DNA from: Gibbsiella quercinecans
Lineage (GTDB): Bacteria > Pseudomonadota > Gammaproteobacteria > Enterobacterales > Enterobacteriaceae
NCBI RefSeq assembly: GCF_002291425.1
Contig: NZ_CP014136.1
Span: 3,968,001 to 4,032,000, forward strand
Length of the DNA stretch: 64,000 nt
Reading direction: 5' to 3'
Shown here: piece by piece, positions 53,801 through 62,541 of the stretch
Numbering within the stretch: the stretch's first letter is position 1
Layout: each line of letters opens with the position of its first letter
Notes under the pieces: model-generated
Databases searched by the model: none
Seen by the model: the letters and a program-made list of their open reading frames with translations, nothing else
What the model was told of the DNA's origin: nothing
Made by a program: the position numbers and the translations under genes

Positions 53801-55337
53801 AGCTGCCGGCCGGGCCGAATACCGGGTAGTCGGGCAGCTTGGCCTGCTGATAAGGTTCCCAGCCGCCGCCCAGCGCTTTATATAACGCCACCAGATCCAG
53901 GCTGCTTTGCATGTGCGCCTGGCTGGCCTGCTGTTTGGCCTGCGCCAACTGGCGCTGGGTATCCAGCGCGTCGATAAACGAAGACAGCCCCTGGCGGTAG
54001 CCGTCGCTGGCCAGTTCAAACGCGTTTTGCAATGCGTCGACGGTGTGATCAAGCTCCTGCGCCTGTTGCTGGTCGGCGCGGTAGCTCACCAGCGCGTTTT
54101 CCACATCCTGCAGCGCGGTCAGCACCGTCTGGCGGTAGCCCAGCGCGGCGCTGGCCTGCTCGGCGCGTGCCAGCTTAACGCCGGCCACCAGCCGGCCGCC
54201 CTGAAATATCGGCAGCGAAATCGAAGGGCCGTAGCTGTAGAAATGGCTGCTCCAGTTATCCAGATAGCTGGCGTCGGTATTGCGTACGCCGAACTGGCCG
54301 GTTAGCGACAGATCCGGGAACAGCTGCGCGATGGAAACACCAATGTTGGCGGTGGCGGCGTGCAATTGCGCCTCCGCTTCACGCACGTCCGGCCGGCGCC
54401 TGGCTAGCGTGGACGGCACGCCGACCGGCACCGCCTTCGGCAAGGCGGGCAGCGGCTTATTCGCCGCCAGTTCGCCATCCAGCGCGCCCGGTGGCTGGCC
54501 GATAAGCACCGCCAGGCCGTTCATCGCCTGATGGATCTGCGCCTGGTATTGCGGCATCTGCGCGCGCAGCGAGCCAAGCTGGGCGCGGGCGTTTTCCACG
54601 TTCATTTGCGGCGCCAGGCCATTGCGCTGTTGGCTTTGCGTCAGTTCCAGCGTCTGCTGTGCGATCTCAATCTGGCTGGCGAGCGTCTGGCTGGTGGCCT
54701 GCGCCCCGCGCAGCTGTAAATAGGTTCTGGCGACTTCCGCCTCCAGAGACACCAGCGCGTCGTTGCGATTTTCGATGGCTTGCTGCTGCTGGGCGCCGGC
54801 CATTTCCACCTGGCGGCGCACCTTGCCCCAGAGATCCAGTTCCCAGGAGGCATCGAAACTGCCCTGATACAGCCCTACCGGCTGGGCCAGGCTATCCAGC
54901 GCCGAGCTCAGGCTGGGATCGACCTCATCCACCTTGCTGTATGCGCCATGGGATTCCAGGATCCCCTTCAGCCCCATCTGCTGGCGCTGTACCGACGCTT
55001 TGCTTTCCACCGCCGGATACCAGGCGCCGCGCGCCTGGTTCAACTGCTGGCGCGAACCGGCAATGCGCAGCACGGCCTGTTGCAAGGTCAGATTGCCGGC
55101 GATCGCCCGCTCCACCAGGCTGTCGAGCTGCGGATCGTGAAAGGATTTCCACCAGTTGGCGTCGATCGCCGTGGCCTGCGGTTTTGACGCGCCGTCGGAA
55201 GCCAACGTATTAAACCCGCCCGGCGTGTTGGGCGTGGGGGCCTGGTAGTCAGGCCCGACCGAACAGGCGCAAAGCGCCAGCAGGGCCGTTGCCAGTAAGC
55301 CGGCTCGTGAGGCGGAAAATGAGGGGTAAACCGTCAT
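53799..55337 (-). CDS. Efflux outer-membrane channel, NodT/OprM family lipoprotein
   Basis: 512 residues from the ATG at 55337, one base after the stop of the EmrB-type gene; the longer frame starts inside that gene. Lipoprotein signal with acylation Cys C25 (ALCACSVGPDYQAP), then two TolC-type repeats; family segments FDASWELDLWGKVRRQVEMA near residue 165, RRPDVREAEAQLHAATANIG near 312 and FPDLSLTGQFG near 338. It forms the trimeric outer-membrane tunnel for the EmrA/EmrB-type pump encoded just upstream. Confidence 0.92.
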   Translation of the reverse strand: MTVYPSFSASRAGLLATALLALCACSVGPDYQAPTPNTPGGFNTLASDGASKPQATAIDANWWKSFHDPQLDSLVERAIAGNLTLQQAVLRIAGSRQQLNQARGAWYPAVESKASVQRQQMGLKGILESHGAYSKVDEVDPSLSSALDSLAQPVGLYQGSFDASWELDLWGKVRRQVEMAGAQQQQAIENRNDALVSLEAEVARTYLQLRGAQATSQTLASQIEIAQQTLELTQSQQRNGLAPQMNVENARAQLGSLRAQMPQYQAQIHQAMNGLAVLIGQPPGALDGELAANKPLPALPKAVPVGVPSTLARRRPDVREAEAQLHAATANIGVSIAQLFPDLSLTGQFGVRNTDASYLDNWSSHFYSYGPSISLPIFQGGRLVAGVKLARAEQASAALGYRQTVLTALQDVENALVSYRADQQQAQELDHTVDALQNAFELASDGYRQGLSSFIDALDTQRQLAQAKQQASQAHMQSSLDLVALYKALGGGWEPYQQAKLPDYPVFGPAGS

Positions 55338-55338
55338 G

Positions 55339-56907
55339 TCAGTGTGCTCCCGCACTGCCTTTGCTCTTGATGGGCGCAAGCAGTAAACAAAAAGGAATAA
55401 GTAGCAGGGCGATAACGCTCAGGCCGGTAAAAACGTCAATGTAGGCGAGGATGCGCGCTTGCTCGATCATGGTTTTGTACAGCTGGCCGGTGGCGAGAGA
55501 AATGGGATCGCCCGTCTGGGTGGTGAAATCCCTGATCGCCTGCGCCCAGCGTTCCACCGTCAGGTTAAAAGGCTCATTCAGGGTTGACATGTTGTGCACC
55601 ATATTGGCGCTGTGGGCCTGTTGGCGTTCGGTGATCATCGCCGTGGAGAGTGAAATGCCGATCGAGCCCGCCACGTTGCGGCACATAGTGAACAGGGCGG
55701 AGGCATCGGCATTTAGCCGCTGCGGTATGGTGACGAACGCAATGGTGGTCAGCGGCACAAACAGGAAGCCCAGCCCGATGGTTTGGGCGCTGCGCATCAA
55801 TACCAGCGTGGTGAAGTCAACGTTCGGTGCAAGCGTGGCGGAATAGACGAACGAGGCCGACAGGCAGAAGAAGCCGAAGGCGATCAGCCAGCGGGTTTGT
55901 ATCACCGGCATCAGCCGCAGCACCAGCGGGATCGACAGCACGATCAGCACGCCGCCCGGCGAGAGGATCAGCCCGGACCAGGTGGCGGTATAGCCCAGAT
56001 CCTGTTGCGCCAGCTGTGGGATCACCACCGCGCTGGCGTAGAGTATCATCGCCATGCCGGCCATCAGCACGCAGGAGGCCGCAAAGTTGCGGTCTTTCAG
56101 GCAGTAGAGATCAACCACCGGCTTTTTGGCGTACAGCAGCCAGTAGACGGCACCGACCAGGCCGATGGTCGTCAGGATGGCGAAGGTGATAATGAAGTTT
56201 GACTGGAACCAGTCTTCATCCTCGCCGCGATCGAGCATCACCTGCAGGCAGCCCAGCCCCAGGGTGATCAGGCCGATGCCGATGTAATCGATGCTGAGCT
56301 TGCCCTTCGCCGTCTTGCGTTCCCACGGCGGATCTTCCAGCAGCTGATAGATCGCCAGCGCGCTGAAGATGCCAACGGGAATATTGATGAAGAACACCCA
56401 GCGCCAACTGTAGTTATCGGTGATCCAACCGCCGAGCGTCGGCCCGATCACCGGGGCGACGATCACCGCGATGGCGGAAAGGCCGAACGCCTTGCCGCGA
56501 TCCTCCACCTTAAAATAATCCAGCAGCACCGATTGTTGAACCGGCTGTAGCCCGCCGCCGAAAAAGCCCTGCATGATCCGAAACAGAATGATCTGCCACA
56601 GCTCGGTGGCGATGCCGCACAGGAACGAGCAGAGCGTGAACATCACGATGCAGATCAGGAAAAATTGCTTGCGGCCGAATACCCGGCTCAGGAATGCGGA
56701 AATCGGCAGCACAATGCCGTTGGCCACCAGATACGAGGTCAGCACCCAGGTCGATTCATCGTAGCTGGATGACAGCGAGCCGGCGACGTGCGGCAGCGCC
56801 ACGTTAACGATGGTGGTGTCCAGGATCTCCATAAACACCGCCAGCGTGACGGTAATGGCCACCAGCCAGGGGTTGCTGGCCGGCTGCCAGCTCTGGCTTT
56901 GGCTCAT
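55339..56907 (-). CDS. MFS multidrug efflux pump, DHA2 family (EmrB type)
   Basis: Protein of 522 residues with fourteen predicted membrane segments. Typical DHA2 start LAVFMEILDTTIVNVALPHVAGSL (residues 18-41, motif LDxTIVNVALP), motif A-like LSRVFGRKQFFL near 78, motif C GPTLGGWI near 150. It moves hydrophobic toxic compounds out of the inner membrane using the proton gradient. ATG overlaps the EmrA-type stop by four bases and its stop is one base from the NodT start, so all three are one operon. Confidence 0.92.
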   Translation of the reverse strand: MSQSQSWQPASNPWLVAITVTLAVFMEILDTTIVNVALPHVAGSLSSSYDESTWVLTSYLVANGIVLPISAFLSRVFGRKQFFLICIVMFTLCSFLCGIATELWQIILFRIMQGFFGGGLQPVQQSVLLDYFKVEDRGKAFGLSAIAVIVAPVIGPTLGGWITDNYSWRWVFFINIPVGIFSALAIYQLLEDPPWERKTAKGKLSIDYIGIGLITLGLGCLQVMLDRGEDEDWFQSNFIITFAILTTIGLVGAVYWLLYAKKPVVDLYCLKDRNFAASCVLMAGMAMILYASAVVIPQLAQQDLGYTATWSGLILSPGGVLIVLSIPLVLRLMPVIQTRWLIAFGFFCLSASFVYSATLAPNVDFTTLVLMRSAQTIGLGFLFVPLTTIAFVTIPQRLNADASALFTMCRNVAGSIGISLSTAMITERQQAHSANMVHNMSTLNEPFNLTVERWAQAIRDFTTQTGDPISLATGQLYKTMIEQARILAYIDVFTGLSVIALLLIPFCLLLAPIKSKGSAGAH

Positions 56908-58034
56908 TTCACCGTCACCCTGGGTTCAACCGACAGGCCCAGCGGCAAGGGTTTGTCGGCGTCCAGCCCTTTATCGATGACGATTTTCACCGGCACGCGC
57001 TGGACGATTTTCACAAAGTTGCCGGTGGCGTTTTCCGCCGGGAAGGCGGAGAAGCGCGAGCCGGAACCCATCTGGACGCTGTCGACATGCCCGTGCAGTG
57101 TGATATCCGGCCAGGCGTCGACGGTGATATCCACCGGGTTGCCCGGGCGGATGCGCGCCAACTGGGTCTCTTTGAAGTTGGCGCTGATCCACACCTCGGG
57201 GGAAACCAGCGAGAACAATGAGCTGCCTGCCTGCACCAGGCTGCCGAGCTGCACGTTACGCCGGGTGATAAAGCCATCGTAAGGGGCGCGCACTTCGGTG
57301 TAGGCCAGGTTCAGGTTGGCGGTGTTGAGCTGGGCCTGCGCCTGCTGAACCTGCTGCTGGCGTGCCTCAACGGTGGTTTCCTGTTGGCGGATTTGCAGCG
57401 CGATCTGCGAGGCGATCTCCACCTGCGCTTTGGCGCTTGCCAGCTCGGCCCGTGCGCTTCTCAACTGGGCGCTGGCCGCATCGATATTGCGTTGCGAGGT
57501 GGCGCGCGGATCTACGCCCCGTTGCCGTTTGTCGTCTTCCTGCGCGTTGAGCAGGTTGGCCTGCGCCTTGGCCAACTGGGCCAGCGCCTGATCTTTCTGC
57601 GCCGGGTATTGCACTTTGGCGAGATCCAGCGCCGCCTGCGCCTGATGCAACTGCGCGACGGCCAGCCCCAGTTGGGCCTGGGCCTGATCGCGCTGGGCGG
57701 TGTTGTCGCGTGGATCGATAACCACCAGCAGCTGGCCGCGTTTCACCCGCTGGTTGTCTTTCACCAACAGTTGGGTGACAAAGCCCGATGTTTTCGGCGC
57801 GATGGTGACCGCGTCGGCTTCGGTATAGGCATCGTCGGTGGTTTCAATATTGCGCGTAGCCAGCCAGTACCACAGGGCGACGATCAGCATCACCACCACC
57901 ACGATCGCCAAAACAATCAGCGGCTTTTTACCGGGGCGCCGGCGTTCGGGTTGTTCGCTATCTTGATCTTGTTGCGGGTTGTTTTCTTGATGACGCGGGT
58001 CATCCGCTGACGGTGAAATCGATTGATTAGCCAT
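56904..58034 (-). CDS. Periplasmic adaptor of MFS efflux pump, HlyD family (EmrA type)
   Basis: 376 residues from ATG 58034 (MANQSIS); ATG 58043 is the in-frame alternative. A cytoplasmic acidic, Gln-rich start is followed by one membrane anchor (PLIVLAIVVVVMLIVALWYW near residue 40), a lipoyl/barrel-sandwich half (DDAYTEADAVTIAPKTSGFV near 70), a long alpha-helical hairpin rich in Gln and Ala (95-215), the second lipoyl half (APYDGFITRRNVQLGSLV) and a beta-barrel. It bridges the EmrB-type pump to the NodT channel. First gene of the efflux operon. No MarR-type regulator is adjacent. Confidence 0.92.
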   Translation of the reverse strand: MANQSISPSADDPRHQENNPQQDQDSEQPERRRPGKKPLIVLAIVVVVMLIVALWYWLATRNIETTDDAYTEADAVTIAPKTSGFVTQLLVKDNQRVKRGQLLVVIDPRDNTAQRDQAQAQLGLAVAQLHQAQAALDLAKVQYPAQKDQALAQLAKAQANLLNAQEDDKRQRGVDPRATSQRNIDAASAQLRSARAELASAKAQVEIASQIALQIRQQETTVEARQQQVQQAQAQLNTANLNLAYTEVRAPYDGFITRRNVQLGSLVQAGSSLFSLVSPEVWISANFKETQLARIRPGNPVDITVDAWPDITLHGHVDSVQMGSGSRFSAFPAENATGNFVKIVQRVPVKIVIDKGLDADKPLPLGLSVEPRVTVK

Positions 58035-58647
58035 AGTTCTCATCTGTGTAAGATGGGCTCAAGCCGAAGCCCTGGAATTAACGCTGTGATGTTGGGACAG
58101 ATAATGGGTCCGGCAGTACCGGATTGTGCTGAGTGTGGATTAAATTCCAGATGTCGCTTGCTCTGCTGATACACCGTGCCGTGGTTGTTAGCGGCGCCGC
58201 GTCGTGGCCTTGCGAGCTTATAATTTTTTGTCTCTGTTTGACCATAAGACGAACGTGCCGGGCAATCAAGGCGCCGGCAGGTAAATAACGGGTAAGAACG
58301 TGAAACGATGCATGGCCACGCGTGGTTGATGTGGGTGATTTTATCGTTTTGATATTAATTGGTTTTTTTCTTTCCTGCTGGCGGCTACCATGTCGATATA
58401 CGGATGATGGGCAGGAAAACGTGACACGATCTGTAACGATATTTTTGCCGATTGGGCAGGCGTTATTCATCCCTTGCCGGCGTTTTTTACCAGGTCGTGT
58501 CTTGTCATCGGCGTGTTTGCAAAGCCCGATCGCGTTAGGGGCAGGCTTTGGCGTGGGTTGGGTTATCCTTGCTAAGGATGTCATCCAGATTAGCGACAAA
58601 ACGGTACATCGCTATAATCTGATTGCTTGCCCTGAGGATAAAATCTG
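58035..58647. other. 613-bp spacer between the efflux operon and the DUF1493 gene
   Basis: Both strands have open frames of 100-170 codons here, but none has a recognisable protein pattern, ribosome site or composition like its neighbours. The efflux operon promoter should lie near the left end and the DUF1493 promoter near the right. I see no strong dyad or terminator. Confidence 0.4.
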
Positions 58648-58965
58648 GTGAAAAACATTACTGATGCAGATGTAAGGGATTTTGTTAAGGGAGAATTGCC
58701 CTTAGCCACAACCCTATTTAAAAAAATCGATATTGAGGATTCAGCTCCACTGCAAGCACTCCATGAGGCGGATGATATTGCGGAAATGACCGAAAATTTT
58801 TTCGAACGCTTTAACGTGCAACCGGCAGGCTTTTTCCTGGGAAACTATTACCCATGGAAGAGCAAACCTTTATTCTCGCGTAAGCAACCCAATGAGGATA
58901 AAAAACCGTTAACAATCATTATGTATATTGAATCCGCCAAGGCTGGCCGCTGGCTCTACGATTAA
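58648..58965 (+). CDS. DUF1493 family protein
   Basis: Protein of 105 residues with a GTG start; AGGATAAA lies about nine bases upstream. Sequence MKNITDADVRDFVKGELP with later NFFERFNVQPAGFFLGNYYP and KPLTIIMYIESAKAGRWLYD follows the DUF1493 pattern, small acidic proteins found in enteric bacteria that are thought to resemble acyl-carrier-like regulators. Function unknown. Its AT content is higher than that of the efflux operon, and it leads into the AT-rich kinase gene. Confidence 0.75.
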   Translation: MKNITDADVRDFVKGELPLATTLFKKIDIEDSAPLQALHEADDIAEMTENFFERFNVQPAGFFLGNYYPWKSKPLFSRKQPNEDKKPLTIIMYIESAKAGRWLYD

Positions 58966-59178
58966 TCATGCGATAAATAGGGGGGAGGTATCCGTCCATG
59001 GGGTGTGTGTGCCTTATGGGTGCTTTATGGATGGCGGTAATGCACTGAAATTGCGGGATGTGTTTTATATTTTAGGCGCGTGGTGGTGTTGCTAAGCCTC
59101 GGTCAGTGTCAAGGTTGTTGCCATCCCTTGCGCTGATTTAGGCCGCCTGTTTTTAGACGGTAAATTGAGAACATTTTT

Positions 59179-60117
59179 ATGAAAAATGAAACTGGGCTTG
59201 TCACAGAAATACCATCATGGCTATATGAGAACTATGGTATCAGTTGCATTGACTGTAAAATGATTGTTCCTGGCATTAATCTCATTTTGTCTATCCTTAC
59301 GGATGAGAGAAAAACCTATTTCATCAAAATCTTTCATAGTGAAAGATCCCTCTCTTCTGTTGAAAATGAGGGTAACATCAGCAATCGTTTAATTATTTAT
59401 TCAATTTCAGCCGCAGAAGTTTTAAAGAACGTAAAAGGTACTCTCGCCAGTTCAATTTCAGTATCGGGTCATCAACGCGCTGTACTTGTATTTGAAAATG
59501 CAAAAGGCCGTGAATGTACGCTGTGTGATGAAGACCTGTCTCTCTGTGCTGACACTTTGTTCAAACTTCATAATCTGGCTCCTCTGGGTCTGAACCTCCC
59601 TGTTTTCGATGCTGATAGGGAATATAATAAAATGTGTGGGGTCTCTGATTTATTTTTTTCTTGCACTGAATTAAAAGACCACTATAGGGAAATGATCAGG
59701 GTTATGAAAATCCAGGATTTTCATTCCGGATTTTCCATTTGCCACGGCGATCCCTGGCGCAGAAACATATTCATTAGCAATAACAATGCCGCATTTATTG
59801 ATTTCGAATGCTGTTGTGTGTCGAGTCCCTGTCTGGACCTTGGCATAATGACATGGAATCTGCTGGCAAGGAGCACGGATAATCCTGGCATGTCTGCTAA
59901 AACATCATTTTTTTTGAATACCTATAATAGCTACTCAAAACAAAAATTTGAATTCAATGAGTTAGCTCCTTATATGCTGGTTCATGAAATTTGGTCTATC
60001 TGGTTTCTCCTAAAATATCATCTTTTGACTCCTCAAATAACCCTGTCGGCTATGCGTGATTCATCCGCTATGTTTTCAATGCTGAAACCTTATTTGAAGC
60101 TGTATAACGAATATTAA
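59179..60117 (+). CDS. APH-fold phosphotransferase (aminoglycoside/choline kinase-like)
   Basis: Protein of 312 residues. The kinase-like fold shows Brenner's motif CHGDPWRRNIF (H189, D191, N196) and the metal Asp in AAFIDFECC near residue 208, followed by SPCLDLGIMTW. An N-terminal beta-rich lobe includes YFIKIFHSERS (Lys near residue 49). Such enzymes phosphorylate small alcohols, sugars or aminoglycosides with ATP or GTP. The N-lobe is weakly conserved, so the substrate cannot be guessed. The gene is much richer in A+T than its neighbours and uses AT-ending codons, a sign of transfer. It stands alone. Confidence 0.75.
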   Translation: MKNETGLVTEIPSWLYENYGISCIDCKMIVPGINLILSILTDERKTYFIKIFHSERSLSSVENEGNISNRLIIYSISAAEVLKNVKGTLASSISVSGHQRAVLVFENAKGRECTLCDEDLSLCADTLFKLHNLAPLGLNLPVFDADREYNKMCGVSDLFFSCTELKDHYREMIRVMKIQDFHSGFSICHGDPWRRNIFISNNNAAFIDFECCCVSSPCLDLGIMTWNLLARSTDNPGMSAKTSFFLNTYNSYSKQKFEFNELAPYMLVHEIWSIWFLLKYHLLTPQITLSAMRDSSAMFSMLKPYLKLYNEY

Positions 60118-60298
60118 TATTCTAAAAGAGATTTTCAATCGCAATATCTCGGGCAATGATGCTCATCGAAGTCCCCATTCGCCATAGCAGCCTCGGGGGG
60201 ATGACCACGTGGCGATCATTAAACCGCTGGCGATTAAGACGCCGAAAACAGTAAGGAAATGATTAAGCCGGGAAATACCCGGAATTTTTGTATAAAAA

Positions 60299-60538
60299 TC
60301 AATCCATTAACAAATTAGATGCTGGGCCGTCATCGTCGGGGGAATAAACCAGAATGTCGCCCGGTTGACAGTCCAGATGCCGGCAGATCGCTTCCAGCGT
60401 CGCAAGCCGTACGCCTTTAACCTTTCCCTGTTTCAACAGGGAAAGGTTTTGCTCGGTGATTCCAATGGCTGCCGCCAGTTCCCTGGATTTGACCTTTCTT
60501 CTGGCCAGCATAACGTCCAGCGTGATTGCAATGGGCAT
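60299..60538 (-). CDS. XRE-family transcriptional regulator (YozG-like)
   Basis: 79 residues from the ATG at 60538, which has AAGGA six bases upstream; the longer frame to 60607 overlaps the preceding gene and lacks a site. Nearly all of it is a Cro/C1-type helix-turn-helix (VMLARRKVKSRELAAAIGIT, EQNLSLLKQGK), ending with CQPGDILVY. Small regulators of this type are typically paired with DUF2975 membrane proteins, and such a gene lies 10 bp upstream. It probably binds the ATCGT-type palindrome at 61165. Confidence 0.87.
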   Translation of the reverse strand: MPIAITLDVMLARRKVKSRELAAAIGITEQNLSLLKQGKVKGVRLATLEAICRHLDCQPGDILVYSPDDDGPASNLLMD

Positions 60539-60548
60539 AGCGCGTCCT

Positions 60549-61112
60549 TTATACAAACAGCTGATTTTCGGCACTGATCTCGCTTGCGCGGCGCAGAATC
60601 CGGGCAATCACGATAATGCAGGCCGCAAGAAAAAGCGCCACGACCGCAGATGAATCCACACTCAATGAAATCAAGCGCTGACCAACCGGTTCCCGCATTG
60701 TCATCCAGATGCTAAGAAGCGGTTCGCACAGAAAATTCAGCACGACCCAAAGCACCACTGACTGACCCATCTTTTCCAGATAGCGGGATGACGATACGGA
60801 AAAATAGTTCCGCAACGAGTAGTTGCTGAACAAAGATCGCAGATTCAGTAGGCCAGCCGAAAGCGAAAGCAAGGGCACGCTGGAAATAAGAATCGCTCCG
60901 AGCCTTTGCCACCATGGAAAGGTACTTAGATCTTGATTCAGCGACGAGATTAACTGGTTTGACAGGGAAAAAGCGAAACCGTACCCACCTTCAACAGAAG
61001 CTAGCGTGGGAAAAAGCCAGACGGCGACATTCAGCGCCAGCATGATGATAGTAAGCCACAGAGTAAGTATCGCCATGCGGCGACAGAACATAGCCAGACG
61101 ATCCGGTGCCAT
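60549..61112 (-). CDS. DUF2975 membrane protein
   Basis: Protein of 187 residues with four predicted membrane helices (about residues 13-35, 68-90, 118-138 and 155-175) and a GAGG ribosome site. The pattern SLRNYFSVSSSRYLEKMGQS, IVIARILRRASEISAENQLF at the C-terminus is typical of DUF2975, always seen upstream of a short XRE regulator, as here. Possibly a membrane sensor that controls the regulator. Function otherwise unknown. Confidence 0.83.
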   Translation of the reverse strand: MAPDRLAMFCRRMAILTLWLTIIMLALNVAVWLFPTLASVEGGYGFAFSLSNQLISSLNQDLSTFPWWQRLGAILISSVPLLSLSAGLLNLRSLFSNYSLRNYFSVSSSRYLEKMGQSVVLWVVLNFLCEPLLSIWMTMREPVGQRLISLSVDSSAVVALFLAACIIVIARILRRASEISAENQLFV

Positions 61113-61164
61113 AGAAACCTCACAGAGAGAATTGATGGAAATCAGTACAACGATAGCACTTGTT

Positions 61165-61181
61165 TTATCGTAAAACGATAA
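61165..61181. promoter_or_regulatory. Putative operator of the DUF2975/XRE operon
   Basis: TTATCGT-AAA-ACGATAA, a perfect 7-bp dyad, with extra half-sites ACGATAG at about 61150 and TTATCG at about 61185. It lies about 55 bp before the DUF2975 start. Likely autoregulatory site of the XRE protein. Confidence 0.5.
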
Positions 61182-61396
61182 TTTTTATCGCTTAATGGTT
61201 AGTTTAGTCGAACGCCTTGCTATAGGGTTTCACCGGTTTCCCGTAGCGCTACCCACTAAAAATTTTATGATAATGAATATCACTGATATACCCTCCCTAC
61301 AGCAAGTTGCGGGTGTGTGCCTTGCCACTTGGCGTCTTTGGGATATACATTCGGTGGAAAACACTCCCGCGCCAGCGGGCTGACAGGGGAACGGTG

Positions 61397-62215
61397 ATGG
61401 CGAATATCAGCAGCGATTTCAGAAAATTACATGAGGCACCCGGCGCATTCATCATCCCCAACCCGTGGGATATCGGGACGGCCAGAATTCTGGCCTCAAT
61501 GGGGTTCAAGGCGTTGGCGACAACCAGCGCCGGCATGTCTTTTTCCAAGGGATTGCGCGAGGGCAGCGTAGATCGAGCCACCACGTTGGCGCACTGCCGC
61601 GCGCTGGTTGAGGCGACACCGTTGCCGGTATCGGCCGATCTGGAAAACGGCTTTGGCGACAGCCCGGAGATCGTGGCGGAAACCATTCGCGCCGCAGGCG
61701 AGATTGGCCTTGCCGGCGGCTCGATCGAAGATTACGGCGGCCGTCGCGAACGGCCGATTTATGATTTTCAACTGGCGGTTGAACGCATCCAGGCCGCAGC
61801 GGAAGCGCGCGATAAACTGGCGCAGGATTTTGTGCTGACGGCCCGCTGCGAGAACTACCTGTGGGGCAAGCCGGATCTCGACGATACCATCGGGCGGCTG
61901 CAGGCTTTTGAACAAGCCGGCGCGGATGTGCTTTATGCGCCCGGCCTCCGGGATTTAGACACCATTCGCACTCTGTGCGGCGCCCTGTCAAAACCGGTTA
62001 ACGTCATCGCCGGCATCCCGGGCGCCACCTTCAGCATGGCGCAATTGGAACAGGCGGGCGTGAAGCGTATCAGCGCCGGTTCATCGTTATCTCGGCTGGC
62101 GCTGGGCGCGTTTATCCGCGCTGCCGAAGCGATGGGCGAGGCGGGCGACTTTTCCGCCCTGGAAGGCGCGATGGGCTTTAGCGACATTGAACGCTATTTC
62201 CCACCGCAGCGGTGA
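61397..62215 (+). CDS. Isocitrate lyase/PEP mutase superfamily enzyme
   Basis: 272 residues from ATG 61397, which follows GGGGAACGGTG; the frame opens at 61307 but the extra 30 residues are not family-like. Barrel landmarks: FIIPNPWDIGTARILASMGF near residue 18, metal-binding SADLENGFGD near 83, GGSIED near 112, and AGADVLYAPG near 175. The KKCGH loop of isocitrate lyase is absent, so it is of the carboxyphosphonoenolpyruvate mutase/oxaloacetate decarboxylase-like group. No phosphonate genes are adjacent, and the real substrate is open. Confidence 0.84.
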   Translation: MANISSDFRKLHEAPGAFIIPNPWDIGTARILASMGFKALATTSAGMSFSKGLREGSVDRATTLAHCRALVEATPLPVSADLENGFGDSPEIVAETIRAAGEIGLAGGSIEDYGGRRERPIYDFQLAVERIQAAAEARDKLAQDFVLTARCENYLWGKPDLDDTIGRLQAFEQAGADVLYAPGLRDLDTIRTLCGALSKPVNVIAGIPGATFSMAQLEQAGVKRISAGSSLSRLALGAFIRAAEAMGEAGDFSALEGAMGFSDIERYFPPQR

Positions 62216-62237
62216 CGGTAACGCCGGTCTATCGGGT

Positions 62238-62270
62238 TATACTCGTCATACTTCAAGTTGCAGGTGTGTT
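62238..62270. repeat. Truncated copy of the palindromic (YPAL-like) repeat
   Basis: These 33 bases are identical to the reverse complement of the last 33 bases of the intact element at 30495-30620 (TATACTCGTCATACTTCAAG onward). The match stops abruptly at 62270, where unrelated sequence begins. The rest of the element is not in the window, so something inserted into it or deleted it. Confidence 0.75.
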
Positions 62271-62541
62271 CAATTTATAGCCACCGGGCAACCTAACCAC
62301 TGGTTTTGACATGGGTTAATCTCAAAGACGAGTGATTTGGTTAGTGGAGCACGGGTGTGGAAGCCATTGAAGGCGCCGAACGGCGGAACGTAGCATAGGC
62401 GAAACCGCCAGGACGGCGGTTTCAGGCGAGACAGGCAGGGACGCCTGTCGTAGCCGGCCGTGATGCGAAGTGACATAGTGAGGGTAGCCGCGTAGCGGCC
62501 GCCTGATATGGCGCAGGCGCGGGTCGTTAGGGGACGCGCCC
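62271..62541. repeat. Hairpin-rich element, left part
   Basis: No gene. A chain of hairpins: GAAACCGCC/GGCGGTTTC at 62401-62423 (loop AGGAC), GACAGGC/GCCTGTC at 62430-62449 (loop AGGGAC), GCCGC/GCGGC at 62487-62499, and GTTAGGGG at 62526-62533, whose partner CCCCTAAC is found only beyond the insertion sequence at 63851. It looks like one structured element (non-coding RNA or REP-like repeat) that was cut in two. Confidence 0.55.

Noticed and set aside
58078-58599. Minus-strand frame of 173 codons upstream of the efflux operon
   Set aside because: No family pattern, no ribosome site, unusual composition; treated as spacer.
58322-58651. Plus-strand frame of 109 codons before the DUF1493 gene
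   Set aside because: Has one hydrophobic stretch but no family pattern and runs into the DUF1493 start; not convincing.
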